53,029 nt of DNA. Source: Bacteroidota bacterium (lineage in GTDB: Bacteria > Bacteroidota > Rhodothermia > Balneolales > Balneolaceae). The stretch lies in NCBI GenBank assembly GCA_027621355.1, contig JAQCBZ010000010.1:1-53029 (forward strand), written 5' to 3'. Both the position numbers and the translations under genes were made by a program. The notes under the pieces are model-generated. The model was not told the DNA's origin, searched no databases, and worked only from the letters and a program-made list of their open reading frames with translations. This document shows, piece after piece, positions 16,987 through 25,494 of this stretch (position 1 is the stretch's first letter; each line of letters starts with the position of its first letter).

Positions 16987-17289
16987 CTAAAAGCGCATTA
17001 AGGTCAAATTTCGGATATCAACCGAGAGCGTATTACGGAATAACGCAATAATCAATGCGAGCCCAACCACAGCCTCAGCTGCAGCGACCGATAAAGAAAA
17101 TAGCACCAACATATGGCCTTCTACGTTGCCATGATAGGAGCTGAACGCGACCAACGAAATATTCACAGCATTCAGCATCAATTCGATACACATAAATAGT
17201 ACTATGGCATTACGACGAACCATGACCCCAATGGCACCGATCGTAAACAAGACAGCACTCAATGCGATATACCACTCAATCGATATCAT
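16987..17289 (-). CDS. nuoK: NADH-quinone oxidoreductase subunit K (complex I)
   Basis: 100 residues, three helices. Glu36 (FMCIELMLNAVN) and Glu72 (AAAEAVVGLA) are both present at the standard NuoK positions and form part of the proton route. The start overlaps the nuoJ stop by 4 nt. Downstream, where nuoL would be expected, the opposite-strand Mrp operon intervenes, and nuoL resumes 8.2 kb further on. Confidence 0.96.
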   Translation of the reverse strand: MISIEWYIALSAVLFTIGAIGVMVRRNAIVLFMCIELMLNAVNISLVAFSSYHGNVEGHMLVLFSLSVAAAEAVVGLALIIALFRNTLSVDIRNLTLMRF

Positions 17290-17852
17290 GATGTCCCCTC
17301 TTCCACTTGATCCTCAGGTGCGTGCTCAATCACGTCTTGGTGTGTACCATCGGCATGGGTAAACTCAGCAATCATCATGGCTCCCACGACGGCAGAGGTT
17401 AATAGAATGGCGGTCACCTGTAATGGCATTAAGTAGACCGTAAACATCACATCTCCAATGGCCTCCACCGTACCTATAGCCTCCGCTTGACCCGATAATT
17501 CTGGTAAGATCCCAGCCAGCCCAAGTAGGGAATAGACCACTTGACCAAGCAGAAGTGCACCCACCATAAATGCGCCGATAAACCCAAATCGAGTGTTTTT
17601 GATGATGTTTTCTTCCTCTTCAACATTCAGCAACATGATCACAAACAAAAAGAGCACCATGATAGCACCAGCATAGACGATCACTTGAATAATGGCCAGA
17701 AATTGAGCCCGAAGTAGCAGGTAAAGTCCTGCAAGAGTAAGCAGGTGAAGCACCATGAATAGGGCACTATTGACAGCACTTCGGTTTAAAACCGTGCCGA
17801 TCGACGTGGCGATGGCAAGCAGAGAGAGAAGGATGAAAGCGTATATTTCCAT
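17286..17852 (-). CDS. nuoJ: NADH-quinone oxidoreductase subunit J (complex I)
   Basis: 188 residues from the ATG at 17852; an in-frame TTG at 17864 would add four residues. Five hydrophobic helices are visible, with the conserved IQVIVYAGAIMVLFLFVIML segment that holds the pi-bulge helix of NuoJ. The tail after residue 170 is acidic (APEDQVEEG). It overlaps nuoK by 4 nt and starts 36 nt after the uppP stop. nuoI and the peripheral-arm genes are not upstream, so complex I genes are split between loci. Confidence 0.94.
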   Translation of the reverse strand: MEIYAFILLSLLAIATSIGTVLNRSAVNSALFMVLHLLTLAGLYLLLRAQFLAIIQVIVYAGAIMVLFLFVIMLLNVEEEENIIKNTRFGFIGAFMVGALLLGQVVYSLLGLAGILPELSGQAEAIGTVEAIGDVMFTVYLMPLQVTAILLTSAVVGAMMIAEFTHADGTHQDVIEHAPEDQVEEGTS

Positions 17853-17888
17853 GGCAAGTGTCAAAGGTACCTATTCTACAACATCTAC

Positions 17889-18695
17889 TCAACGAATAAA
17901 CCATCCAATTGCGGCAGCTCCAATTGCGAGGCAGTACCATCCAAAATGGTGAAAGCTGTTTTGCTTGAGTAGTTTGACTAGCAACGAGAGCGAGGCCAAT
18001 CCAACGATGAGTGAGGTGAGAAATCCAATCGATAGTGTCCCTATTTGTTCACTTAATACTAGTCCCCCGTCTTGCTGAAGCAAGTCAAGTAGCTCTAGCA
18101 GGGTGGCTCCTCCAATAACGGGGATGACCATCAAAAATGAGAATCGTGCCGCTTCTTCCCTTGGCAATCCTACGAGTAAACCCGCCGTGATTGTGCTCCC
18201 CGCGCGACTAATTCCAGGCAAAATGGCCAAGGCTTGAAACAATCCCATGATCAATGCTTTGCGCCACGTCAAGGTGGAGCGACCTACTCTGATCCAGCGT
18301 GTAGATAAAAGCATCAGACCCGTTGCCATCAAAAATCCTCCTACCCACACAGGATTCTCAAACAATTCTTCCAGCGGTTCACGCAATCCCACCCCAACAA
18401 ACATGGCAGGGAGCATCGAAAGTAGGATCCACCCTACCCAATGCCATGAAGACTCCCGAGCATGCAGGGTATGTCTAGGTCTAAAAAAACCCGTCGCAAT
18501 ATTTGTGATGTCTTTTGCGTAGTACCACAGAATACTTCCAAGTGTCCCTGCATGCACCATAATCTCAAAGGTGACGCCGGGAGAGGAAATACCCAATAAT
18601 TCTTGGGCAAGGACCAAGTGACCAGAACTACTTATTGGCAGGAATTCTGCGATCCCTTGTAAAATGCCCAACAGAACTGCATCAAGAATGCTCAT
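17889..18695 (-). CDS. uppP: Undecaprenyl-diphosphatase (BacA/UppP family)
   Basis: 268 residues. This integral membrane phosphatase recycles the undecaprenyl carrier of peptidoglycan synthesis. The two active-site blocks are intact: EFLPISSSGHLVL from Glu17, and PGISRAGSTITAGL. About eight helices are visible. I chose the ATG at 18695 over an upstream in-frame TTG (18704). It runs in the same direction as nuoJ-nuoK with a 36-nt gap, so it may be co-transcribed with complex I genes, an unusual partnership. Confidence 0.95.
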   Translation of the reverse strand: MSILDAVLLGILQGIAEFLPISSSGHLVLAQELLGISSPGVTFEIMVHAGTLGSILWYYAKDITNIATGFFRPRHTLHARESSWHWVGWILLSMLPAMFVGVGLREPLEELFENPVWVGGFLMATGLMLLSTRWIRVGRSTLTWRKALIMGLFQALAILPGISRAGSTITAGLLVGLPREEAARFSFLMVIPVIGGATLLELLDLLQQDGGLVLSEQIGTLSIGFLTSLIVGLASLSLLVKLLKQNSFHHFGWYCLAIGAAAIGWFIR

Positions 18696-18758
18696 CGCAC
18701 ACAAAAACTCTTATCTTTTATCGTCCTAAAAGTACCAAACAACCAGTAGAATCAACGT

Positions 18759-19754
18759 ATGAATTCAGAACTCGACCAATTAGAAGCAAAAATCAGGGAT
18801 AAAAGTGCCTTTATCGATGAGATTTACACTGAATTGAACAAAGTCATCGTTGGCCAGCGCTACATGATCGATCGTCTGCTGATTGGACTTTTAGCCGATG
18901 GACACGTCCTTCTAGAGGGGGTTCCTGGTCTTGCCAAGACATTAACGGTGTCATCTTTGGCACAAGTGCTTCGCACGAAATTCCAACGTATTCAGTTTAC
19001 GCCCGATTTGTTACCCGCTGATTTAATTGGAACCTTGATTTACAATCAAAAATCAGGTGAATTTACGGTGAAAAAAGGGCCTGTTTTCTCAAATATCATT
19101 TTGGCGGATGAGATTAACCGGTCTCCTGCAAAGGTTCAAAGTGCCTTGCTAGAGGCGATGCAGGAATTACAGGTCACGATTGGCGAGGAAACCTTCCCCC
19201 TTGATGAGCCTTTTTTGGTGCTTGCGACGCAAAATCCTGTGGAACAAGAGGGAACCTATCCCCTGCCTGAGGCCCAAGTAGATCGATTCATGATGAAGCT
19301 CCATATTGGGTATCCTAGCCAGCAAGAAGAGCTAGAAATCATGCGTCGCATGTCCAAGACTGGCAAAAAGGAAGCACTCAAGCCTGTAACCAATGTGAAA
19401 CAAATCATGGAAGCGCGTGCACTAATTAATGAAATCTACATGGATGAACGTGTAGAGAAATACATCATCGATCTCATTTTTGCTACAAGGGAGCCCGAAA
19501 CCTATCCTGAGTTAGCAGAACTCAAACCATGGATTCAATTTGGAGCCTCTCCAAGAGCAAGTATTAATCTGAATCTTGCAGCTAAAGCACACGCTTTCAT
19601 GAATCATAAACCGTTTGCTGACCCATCGGATGTTCGAGAAATTGCCATGGATGTTCTTCGACACAGAATCATACCTTCTTTTGAAGCAGAAGCCGAAGAG
19701 ATTACATCAGAAATCATCGTTGATAAAATCCTTCACGCTGTTCCTGTACCCTAA
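18759..19754 (+). CDS. MoxR-family AAA+ ATPase
   Basis: 331 residues. MoxR ATPases act as chaperones that help activate or assemble partner complexes, often with DUF58 and von Willebrand A proteins. Walker A (GVPGLAKT, 54-61), Walker B with IILADEINR (113-121) and the sensor-1 region LATQNPVEQEGTYPLPEAQ are clear; the C-terminal lid domain follows. The usual DUF58 partner is not next to it here. Instead a small orphan gene follows after 69 nt with its own promoter-like element. Confidence 0.93.
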   Translation: MNSELDQLEAKIRDKSAFIDEIYTELNKVIVGQRYMIDRLLIGLLADGHVLLEGVPGLAKTLTVSSLAQVLRTKFQRIQFTPDLLPADLIGTLIYNQKSGEFTVKKGPVFSNIILADEINRSPAKVQSALLEAMQELQVTIGEETFPLDEPFLVLATQNPVEQEGTYPLPEAQVDRFMMKLHIGYPSQQEELEIMRRMSKTGKKEALKPVTNVKQIMEARALINEIYMDERVEKYIIDLIFATREPETYPELAELKPWIQFGASPRASINLNLAAKAHAFMNHKPFADPSDVREIAMDVLRHRIIPSFEAEAEEITSEIIVDKILHAVPVP

Positions 19755-19756
19755 TC

Positions 19757-19802
19757 TTTACTTTTAGATTGAATGTAGTATATTTGACTTTACAATAAGT
19801 CA
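19757..19802 (+). promoter_or_regulatory. Promoter-like element with inverted repeat before the 85-residue gene
   Basis: TTTACT (19757-19762) and TATATT (19779-19784) are 16 nt apart. The latter also reads TATATTTG, matching the TAnnTTTG element of Bacteroidota promoters. Immediately downstream, TGACTT (19785-19790) and AAGTCA (19797-19802) form a perfect 6-bp dyad that could be an operator or a leader hairpin. Confidence 0.4.
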
Positions 19803-19823
19803 TGTCACTCAATCTATATCCAT

Positions 19824-20081
19824 ATGCAGGTTAGAACTGTAAAAAGGAAAGATATCCTTGCCAAACGTTCCTCCAGATCGAAATACAGCAAAGTTTATGA
19901 GTATCTAGATAAACTTGTGGAAGATGGAGAAGCGGTTCAGGTGATCTATGATGCTAAGAAAGAGCTGAATTCTATACGTAACCTTGTGTACAACTACAAT
20001 GCTAAGTATGGAACCAAGGTGAAGAGCTTCAGTAATCCTGATGAAAAAACGATTTACTTCTATAAAGGATCGATGCAATAA
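19824..20081 (+). CDS. Small basic protein of unknown function
   Basis: 85 residues, not recognised. No signal peptide or membrane helix is seen; lysine and arginine are rich in the first 25 residues (RTVKRKDILAKRSSRSKYSK), followed by an acidic/hydrophobic alternation and a tyrosine-rich C-terminal half (NLVYNYNAKYG, IYFYKG). It could bind nucleic acid, but there is no motif to prove it. It stands alone between a promoter-like element and a strong terminator, which argues that it is a real, independently expressed gene. Confidence 0.7.
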   Translation: MQVRTVKRKDILAKRSSRSKYSKVYEYLDKLVEDGEAVQVIYDAKKELNSIRNLVYNYNAKYGTKVKSFSNPDEKTIYFYKGSMQ

Positions 20082-20116
20082 AAAAAGGCATCCCACTATA
20101 TGTGAGACGCCTTTTT
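20082..20116. terminator. Bidirectional intrinsic terminator
   Basis: An 8-bp stem AAAAAGGC (20082-20089) and GCCTTTTT (20109-20116) continues inward through a mostly paired stretch to a TATAT loop. It lies directly after the small gene's stop codon and 21 nt from the convergent rpsA stop, with A and T tracts on the correct sides for both strands. Confidence 0.8.
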
Positions 20117-20137
20117 AAACTCGGAGATGAAGTCGAT

Positions 20138-22576
20138 CTATGCGTCTTTTTCTTCTTCTGACGCCGTTGAACTATCCGCCTCAGCCGTACTTTCTGAAGC
20201 CTCTGCCTCAGGAGCCTCTTCTGCTTTGGCACCCTCCTCTTTCGTTTCTGTCTTCTTGGCAGCAGCTTTCTTAGCAGGGGCTTTTTTCGCCTTTGCAGCA
20301 GGCTTGGATTCTTTCTCTTCCTTGTCCTCTTCAGCCTTTTTTGCCTTAGCGTCTGCTTTTTCTGCCTCTTGAAGCTCTGCAAGTTTATCCGCTAAACCAG
20401 ACATTTCACCTAATGTGGCTGCCTCAACCTGATTATTGACCGCACGGGTAGAAGGTGATTTCTCTTTTTTCGGCTTAGGCTTGGGCTTAGACTTATCAAA
20501 GTCTTTGTCCAATTGCGATAACTCGAGTGTTTTAGAGCTTCCATCAAATTCGAAGATCTTGGCTGTCAATTCTGAGCCTTCTTTAAATGCATTTGGAAGG
20601 TTCTCAAACTGTTCCGCCAATCGATTCTTTCCAATAAAGGCCTCGATGCCAATAGGAAGATTCAAGAACAAGCCATTATCGGTAACTTTGTAGATGGTTC
20701 CAGTAATCTCAGCACCTACATTGAGCTCGTCTAAGGCTTTATTCCATGGATTCTCGAGTGTCTCCTTGTGCGAGAGTGAGATTTGACGTTTCTCGACATC
20801 AATTCGAGAGACGACCACTTCTAACTCCTGCCCTTTGGATACAACTTCACTCGGGTGATCGATCTTCTTGGTCCAGCTTAAGTCTGTGACGTGGACAAGT
20901 CCATCAATCCCTGACTCAAGCTCCACAAAGGCACCAAAGTTGGTGAGGTTGCGAACCACTCCATTGTGCTTGGATCCAATCGGAAACCGATGATGTAGAT
21001 CTTCCCATGGATCAGAGACCAGCTGCTTGATACCAAGAGAGATCTTGCGACCATCATCATCCACATTCAAGACAATACACTCGACAATCTGCCCCTTCTC
21101 TACCAACTGTGATGGGTGCTTAATGTGCTGTGTCCAAGACATTTCAGAGATGTGAATCAATCCCTCAACCCCTTTTTCAAGCTCTACGAAGGCTCCATAG
21201 TCTGCGATAGAGACCACGCGCCCTTGTACCTTGGACTCCTCAGGGTATTTCACATGAATTTCATCCCATGGATGCGGTTGGAGTTGCTTCAGTCCAAGAG
21301 AAACCCGCTTGGACTTAGAATCGAAATCGATCACAACCACATTGAGCTTTTGATCGAGTGAAAGAATCTCACTTGGATGATCTACACGCCCATGTGATAG
21401 GTCTGTGATGTGTAGAAGACCATCCACGCCACCTAGATCGATGAAGACTCCAAAGTCGGTGATGTTCTTAACGGCACCTTCTAGCACCTGACCTTTCTCA
21501 ATCGTTTCGAGAATTTCTTGACGTTTGTCCTCAAGATCAGATTCGATTAGCGAGCGGTGAGATACGACTACGTTCTCTGCTTGCATGTTGAGTTTCACAA
21601 CCTGAAGCTCCATGGTTTTCTCAACATACGCATCAAAATCGCGAACAGGTCTTACGTCAATTTGAGATCCAGGCAAGAAAGCGTCGATACCATAAAGATC
21701 CACAACCATTCCACCTTTAATGCGTCGCTTGATAAATCCTTCAACAATCTCACCCGTCTCGTGAGCTGATTCGATTTTCTCCCATGCAAGAAGGATATCC
21801 GCTTTCTTACGTGACAAGATGAGCTGACCTTCACGATCCTCAACTTTGTCCAGGAAGACTTCAACTTCATCGCCCGGGGCAAGGGTCTCAAGGAGACTTG
21901 CAGGGAATTCATTGATAGGGACGATACCCTCAGATTTGAATCCGATATCAACTATGACATACTTCGGATCCACAGCAAGAACCACACCTTTTACAATCTC
22001 CTTCTCCTCAATTCGGCTGAGCGTATTTTCATACATCGTTACGAGCTCACCAAATTCCTCCTCGGTGTAATCATCAGAGCTCGCCTGGAGCTGCTCAAAC
22101 GTGTAGACAACATCACTTCTCGTTCCTGAGAAGTCTGGTAATTTAAATTCTGGTTGAGCGTCTGTAGGCTCTGTCGCGGCTTTAGGTGCTTCTTCCGCTG
22201 CAGGCTTTTCGTGCTCAGGCTTTTTGTCCGTCTCAGCTTTGGAATCCGATACTGGCTCGGCTTTAGGAGTTTCCTCTACAGCAGATTCGGCTTTAACCTC
22301 CTCTTTGGAGTCGGTTTTTGCTTCTTCCGTCGCTTCTGAAGACTCAGTGTTGTCTTTTTTGGATTCTGCTTTTTTGGTCGTGGCTTTATTGGTTGCCTTT
22401 TTAGCAGATGACGCTTTTTTGGCTTTCTTTTCAGCCTCTTTCTTTTCTTCGGCTGTTGTTGCGTCTACAGATTCAGTGCTCCTTTCTTTGTTTTCTGTGT
22501 CTTTACTTACTGTTGCACTGTCTTTTGGAGCTTCTGTTTCGTTGGACGCGGTTACGTCCTTCTCAGATGATGTCAT
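20138..22576 (-). CDS. rpsA: 30S ribosomal protein S1 with extended charged tails
   Basis: 812 residues from the ATG at 22576 (an upstream in-frame start at 22597 adds seven). Six S1 RNA-binding domains occupy about residues 185-635, including VLEGAVKNITDFGVFIDLGG and VQGRVVSIADYGAFVELEKG. It brings mRNA to the 30S subunit. Unlike ordinary S1, roughly 150 N-terminal residues form a Lys/Ala/Glu-rich disordered region (KKAKKASSAKKATNK), and the last 110 residues repeat that chemistry (KAKKAPAKKAAAKK) before an acidic end. It follows cmk, the classical cmk-rpsA pairing, at a distance of 102 nt. Confidence 0.93.
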   Translation of the reverse strand: MTSSEKDVTASNETEAPKDSATVSKDTENKERSTESVDATTAEEKKEAEKKAKKASSAKKATNKATTKKAESKKDNTESSEATEEAKTDSKEEVKAESAVEETPKAEPVSDSKAETDKKPEHEKPAAEEAPKAATEPTDAQPEFKLPDFSGTRSDVVYTFEQLQASSDDYTEEEFGELVTMYENTLSRIEEKEIVKGVVLAVDPKYVIVDIGFKSEGIVPINEFPASLLETLAPGDEVEVFLDKVEDREGQLILSRKKADILLAWEKIESAHETGEIVEGFIKRRIKGGMVVDLYGIDAFLPGSQIDVRPVRDFDAYVEKTMELQVVKLNMQAENVVVSHRSLIESDLEDKRQEILETIEKGQVLEGAVKNITDFGVFIDLGGVDGLLHITDLSHGRVDHPSEILSLDQKLNVVVIDFDSKSKRVSLGLKQLQPHPWDEIHVKYPEESKVQGRVVSIADYGAFVELEKGVEGLIHISEMSWTQHIKHPSQLVEKGQIVECIVLNVDDDGRKISLGIKQLVSDPWEDLHHRFPIGSKHNGVVRNLTNFGAFVELESGIDGLVHVTDLSWTKKIDHPSEVVSKGQELEVVVSRIDVEKRQISLSHKETLENPWNKALDELNVGAEITGTIYKVTDNGLFLNLPIGIEAFIGKNRLAEQFENLPNAFKEGSELTAKIFEFDGSSKTLELSQLDKDFDKSKPKPKPKKEKSPSTRAVNNQVEAATLGEMSGLADKLAELQEAEKADAKAKKAEEDKEEKESKPAAKAKKAPAKKAAAKKTETKEEGAKAEEAPEAEASESTAEADSSTASEEEKDA

Positions 22577-22678
22577 GAAGTGAATGTTACATACCACATC
22601 TAGGCACTCGCCTACGATGGGATAAAGGTTAATGGTTACATGTTGGTACTTCTTTGCTACATGGGTACTACTGCTTGA

Positions 22679-23341
22679 TTACTCTATTGTTAAAGATGTT
22701 TTGGACAAAATGTGCTCTACGCAAAAGGCAACCTGTTCGTCAAACGTCATTTGGTCTGTTTGCACCACAATGGCATCTTCCGCCTTTCGCAATGGGTCGT
22801 GCTCTCGAGTAGAATCTAGTCTGTCTCGCTCCTTAATATTTTGCAATATCTCTTCGTAGAAAGCGTTTTGACCCGATTCAAGTACCTCTTTCGTTCGACG
22901 TTGGGCTCGAACCTCTGCAGAGGCTTGTAAGAAAAACTTCACCTCTGCATCTGGAAACACCACTGTTCCAAGATCACGGCCATCCGCAATGGATGGGTGT
23001 GCATGGGCATGTTGTCTCATGAGTAGGTTGACAAACGCACGAACTGTTGGATTTGCAGCCACCTTACTGACACTACCCGATACTTGTTTTGATCTTATGG
23101 CTGCCGTGCAATCCTCTTCTCCGATAAAAACCCTGAATTCTCCGGAGTCATACGTAAAAGTGAGAGGCATTTCGTCCAAATTATCAAATAACGATAGATC
23201 TTTTCCTGTCTTGATCCATTGGTAAGAGATGGCGCGGTACAAAGCACCCGAATCGAGGTACTGAAGGGATAACTTAGAGGCTAACGCCTTCGCTGTAGAG
23301 CTTTTTCCGGATCCAGCCGGGCCGTCTAATACAATTATCAT
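22679..23341 (-). CDS. cmk: Cytidylate kinase
   Basis: 220 residues, normal length. It phosphorylates CMP and dCMP with ATP. The P-loop GPAGSGKSS (7-15), the YLDSGALYRAI segment and the DGRDLGTVVFPDAEVKFFL block that binds the nucleotide are present. It is divergent from rpsT with 113 nt between them, and upstream of rpsA in the same direction. Confidence 0.96.
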   Translation of the reverse strand: MIIVLDGPAGSGKSSTAKALASKLSLQYLDSGALYRAISYQWIKTGKDLSLFDNLDEMPLTFTYDSGEFRVFIGEEDCTAAIRSKQVSGSVSKVAANPTVRAFVNLLMRQHAHAHPSIADGRDLGTVVFPDAEVKFFLQASAEVRAQRRTKEVLESGQNAFYEEILQNIKERDRLDSTREHDPLRKAEDAIVVQTDQMTFDEQVAFCVEHILSKTSLTIE

Positions 23342-23454
23342 GACAGAATTATAATGGTAAGAACCTTTCGTGTTTTTTCAAAGATTTGGTTTGCAAGTGA
23401 GTCAAACTACTCCTAATTTACTTTACTCTAATAAAACCGTGTCAGAAACCAATT

Positions 23455-23709
23455 ATGCCACAACATAAGTCCGCGATAAAGAGATTAAGACAAAGCGAAA
23501 AGCGTATGGCGCACAATCGCTCTCGTCGTTCGAAGCTACGTACACTCATCAAAAAAGTGCTTGAGTCTTCAAGTAAGAAAGAGGGTGAAGCGGCTTTATT
23601 ACCAGCGGTTGCATATCTGGATCGTATGGGTGTGAAGAATTTACTTCACAAGAATAATGTGGCACGTAAGAAATCCCGCCTCACGAAGTATGTGAATGGC
23701 CTGAAATAA
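23455..23709 (+). CDS. rpsT: 30S ribosomal protein S20
   Basis: 84 residues, highly basic and helical as expected for S20. The N-terminal MPQHKSAIKRLRQSEKRMAH and C-terminal LLHKNNVARKKSRLTKYV are typical. The stop codon is only 3 nt before the gpmI start, so a ribosomal protein and a glycolytic enzyme appear to share a transcript. Confidence 0.96.
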   Translation: MPQHKSAIKRLRQSEKRMAHNRSRRSKLRTLIKKVLESSSKKEGEAALLPAVAYLDRMGVKNLLHKNNVARKKSRLTKYVNGLK

Positions 23710-23712
23710 GGC

Positions 23713-25380
23713 ATGACTGACGATACTACCACGTCCGTCACACACCAAAAAGCTTTTCTCATTATCCTGGATGGCTGGGGCATTACCCAAAATCCAGCTG
23801 TAAGTGCGATAGCGCAGGCCCAAACCCCTGTAATGGATCGTCTGCTGCGGACCTGTCCACATGCAAAGGGATCAGCTAGCGGTCCCGACGTAGGATTACC
23901 CGATGGACAATTCGGTAATTCTGAAGTAGGACATCTCAATATTGGTGCGGGGCGCATTGTATGGCAGGAATTATCTCGGATTGATCAATCCATAGCCGAT
24001 GGGGACTTTAAAAGTAATCCTGCGATCAAAAAGGCCTTGAGCGTCGCAAAGACTACAGGGCGACTGCATGTATTTGGCTTGCTAGGCGATGGTGGGGTTC
24101 ATGCTCATATCCACCACCTAAAATCGATGCTTACTCTTGCCCATGAGCACGGTGTTCCGCATGTCTATGTTCACGCATTTACGGATGGACGAGACACTTC
24201 ACCTTCTTCAGGGGCAGGGTTTATCCGTGACCTTCAGAGCTTTATCTCAGACAAACCAAACGTAAAAATCGCGACTATTATCGGTAGATACTACGCTATG
24301 GATCGAGATAAACGGTGGGAGCGAACAGAACGAGCTTATCGCGCTTTGGTGGACGGCGATGGAGACGGAAATGGAGAGGTAGTAACAAATAATGCGCTCC
24401 AATCAACTTTGCAAAAACGTTACGAGGACGGTGAAACCGATGAGTTCCTCTCCCCTATTCTTGTTGGAGACCACGCAACGGAGATCACTCAGAGCCGTAT
24501 TCAATCTGGAGACCCTTTGGTGTGTATCAATTTTAGAGGTGATCGAGTTCGTCAACTACTCAAGTCGTTCCTAGCTTTTGAAGAAGTAGGCTTTGCGGGG
24601 GCGCAACCACTCAAGCACACAGGTCCAATCGCAACATTCACCGCCTATGACGAAACCTTTGATTCATTTGTATATGTTGCATATCCACCTCAGCGACTAG
24701 CCAATACGCTCGGTCAAGTTATTGCAGCCCGAGGATTGCAGCAGCTTCGGGTCGCTGAAACGGAAAAATATGCCCATGTGACCTATTTTTTGAATGGAGG
24801 CGTTGAAGAGCCAAACCGAGGAGAAGAAAGATTGTTGATTCCAAGCCCGAAGGTTGCCACGTATGACCTGCAGCCTGAGATGTCAGCCATAGAATTAACT
24901 GATACCCTTGTGCCAAAAATTGAGTCCGGCGCGTTCGATTTGGTGGTTCTGAATTATGCCAATCCTGATATGGTAGGCCACACAGGGAATTTTGATGCAG
25001 CGGTCAAAGCCATAGAAACGGTGGATACTCAGTTGGGTCGATGTTTAGACGCCGCGTCTGTGGGAGGTTATCTAACATTGATTATCGCAGATCATGGCAA
25101 TGCAGATGTGATGATTAAGCCTGATGGAAGCCCTCATACGGCGCACACCACGGCAAAGGTTCCCATTATTTTGGTAGAACCGAGCATAGATGGGGCATAC
25201 ACAGCTGAGGTGAGCGCTGAAGGATCAAATCAGCCCAAGTCGAACACATCTGAATGGACTCTTCGTGATGGCAAATTAGCGGATATTGCCCCAACCCTGC
25301 TCGACCTAATGGGATTGGACCAGCCGCCTGAAATGACGGGGCACTCCTTGCTTGGTCCACTGCAGGAATCGGAAGAATAA
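23713..25380 (+). CDS. gpmI: 2,3-bisphosphoglycerate-independent phosphoglycerate mutase
   Basis: 555 residues, some 40 longer than typical. It interconverts 3- and 2-phosphoglycerate using two metal ions. The metal aspartate (LIILDGWG, Asp20), the catalytic serine in FGNSEVGHLNIGAGR (Ser70), the DGRDTSPSSG block and the C-terminal IADHGNADVM, with its metal ligands, are all present. The extra length is partly a loop after DGAYTAEVSAEG. It is coupled to rpsT. Confidence 0.95.
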   Translation: MTDDTTTSVTHQKAFLIILDGWGITQNPAVSAIAQAQTPVMDRLLRTCPHAKGSASGPDVGLPDGQFGNSEVGHLNIGAGRIVWQELSRIDQSIADGDFKSNPAIKKALSVAKTTGRLHVFGLLGDGGVHAHIHHLKSMLTLAHEHGVPHVYVHAFTDGRDTSPSSGAGFIRDLQSFISDKPNVKIATIIGRYYAMDRDKRWERTERAYRALVDGDGDGNGEVVTNNALQSTLQKRYEDGETDEFLSPILVGDHATEITQSRIQSGDPLVCINFRGDRVRQLLKSFLAFEEVGFAGAQPLKHTGPIATFTAYDETFDSFVYVAYPPQRLANTLGQVIAARGLQQLRVAETEKYAHVTYFLNGGVEEPNRGEERLLIPSPKVATYDLQPEMSAIELTDTLVPKIESGAFDLVVLNYANPDMVGHTGNFDAAVKAIETVDTQLGRCLDAASVGGYLTLIIADHGNADVMIKPDGSPHTAHTTAKVPIILVEPSIDGAYTAEVSAEGSNQPKSNTSEWTLRDGKLADIAPTLLDLMGLDQPPEMTGHSLLGPLQESEE

Positions 25381-25494
25381 AATTCGGACGAAATAGTGTT
25401 GGATTTACATTCGGCACACCCTACTTTGGAATCAAACGAAAGCCACAAGGTTGTGTGTTAGGTAAGCGTAAATAGATTAACATCGAAGTCAGTA

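Noticed and set aside
20029-20382. Lys/Arg-rich reading frame on the minus strand over the rpsA 3' end
   Set aside because: It is an out-of-frame shadow of the Lys/Ala/Glu-rich tail of S1 and crosses the terminator.
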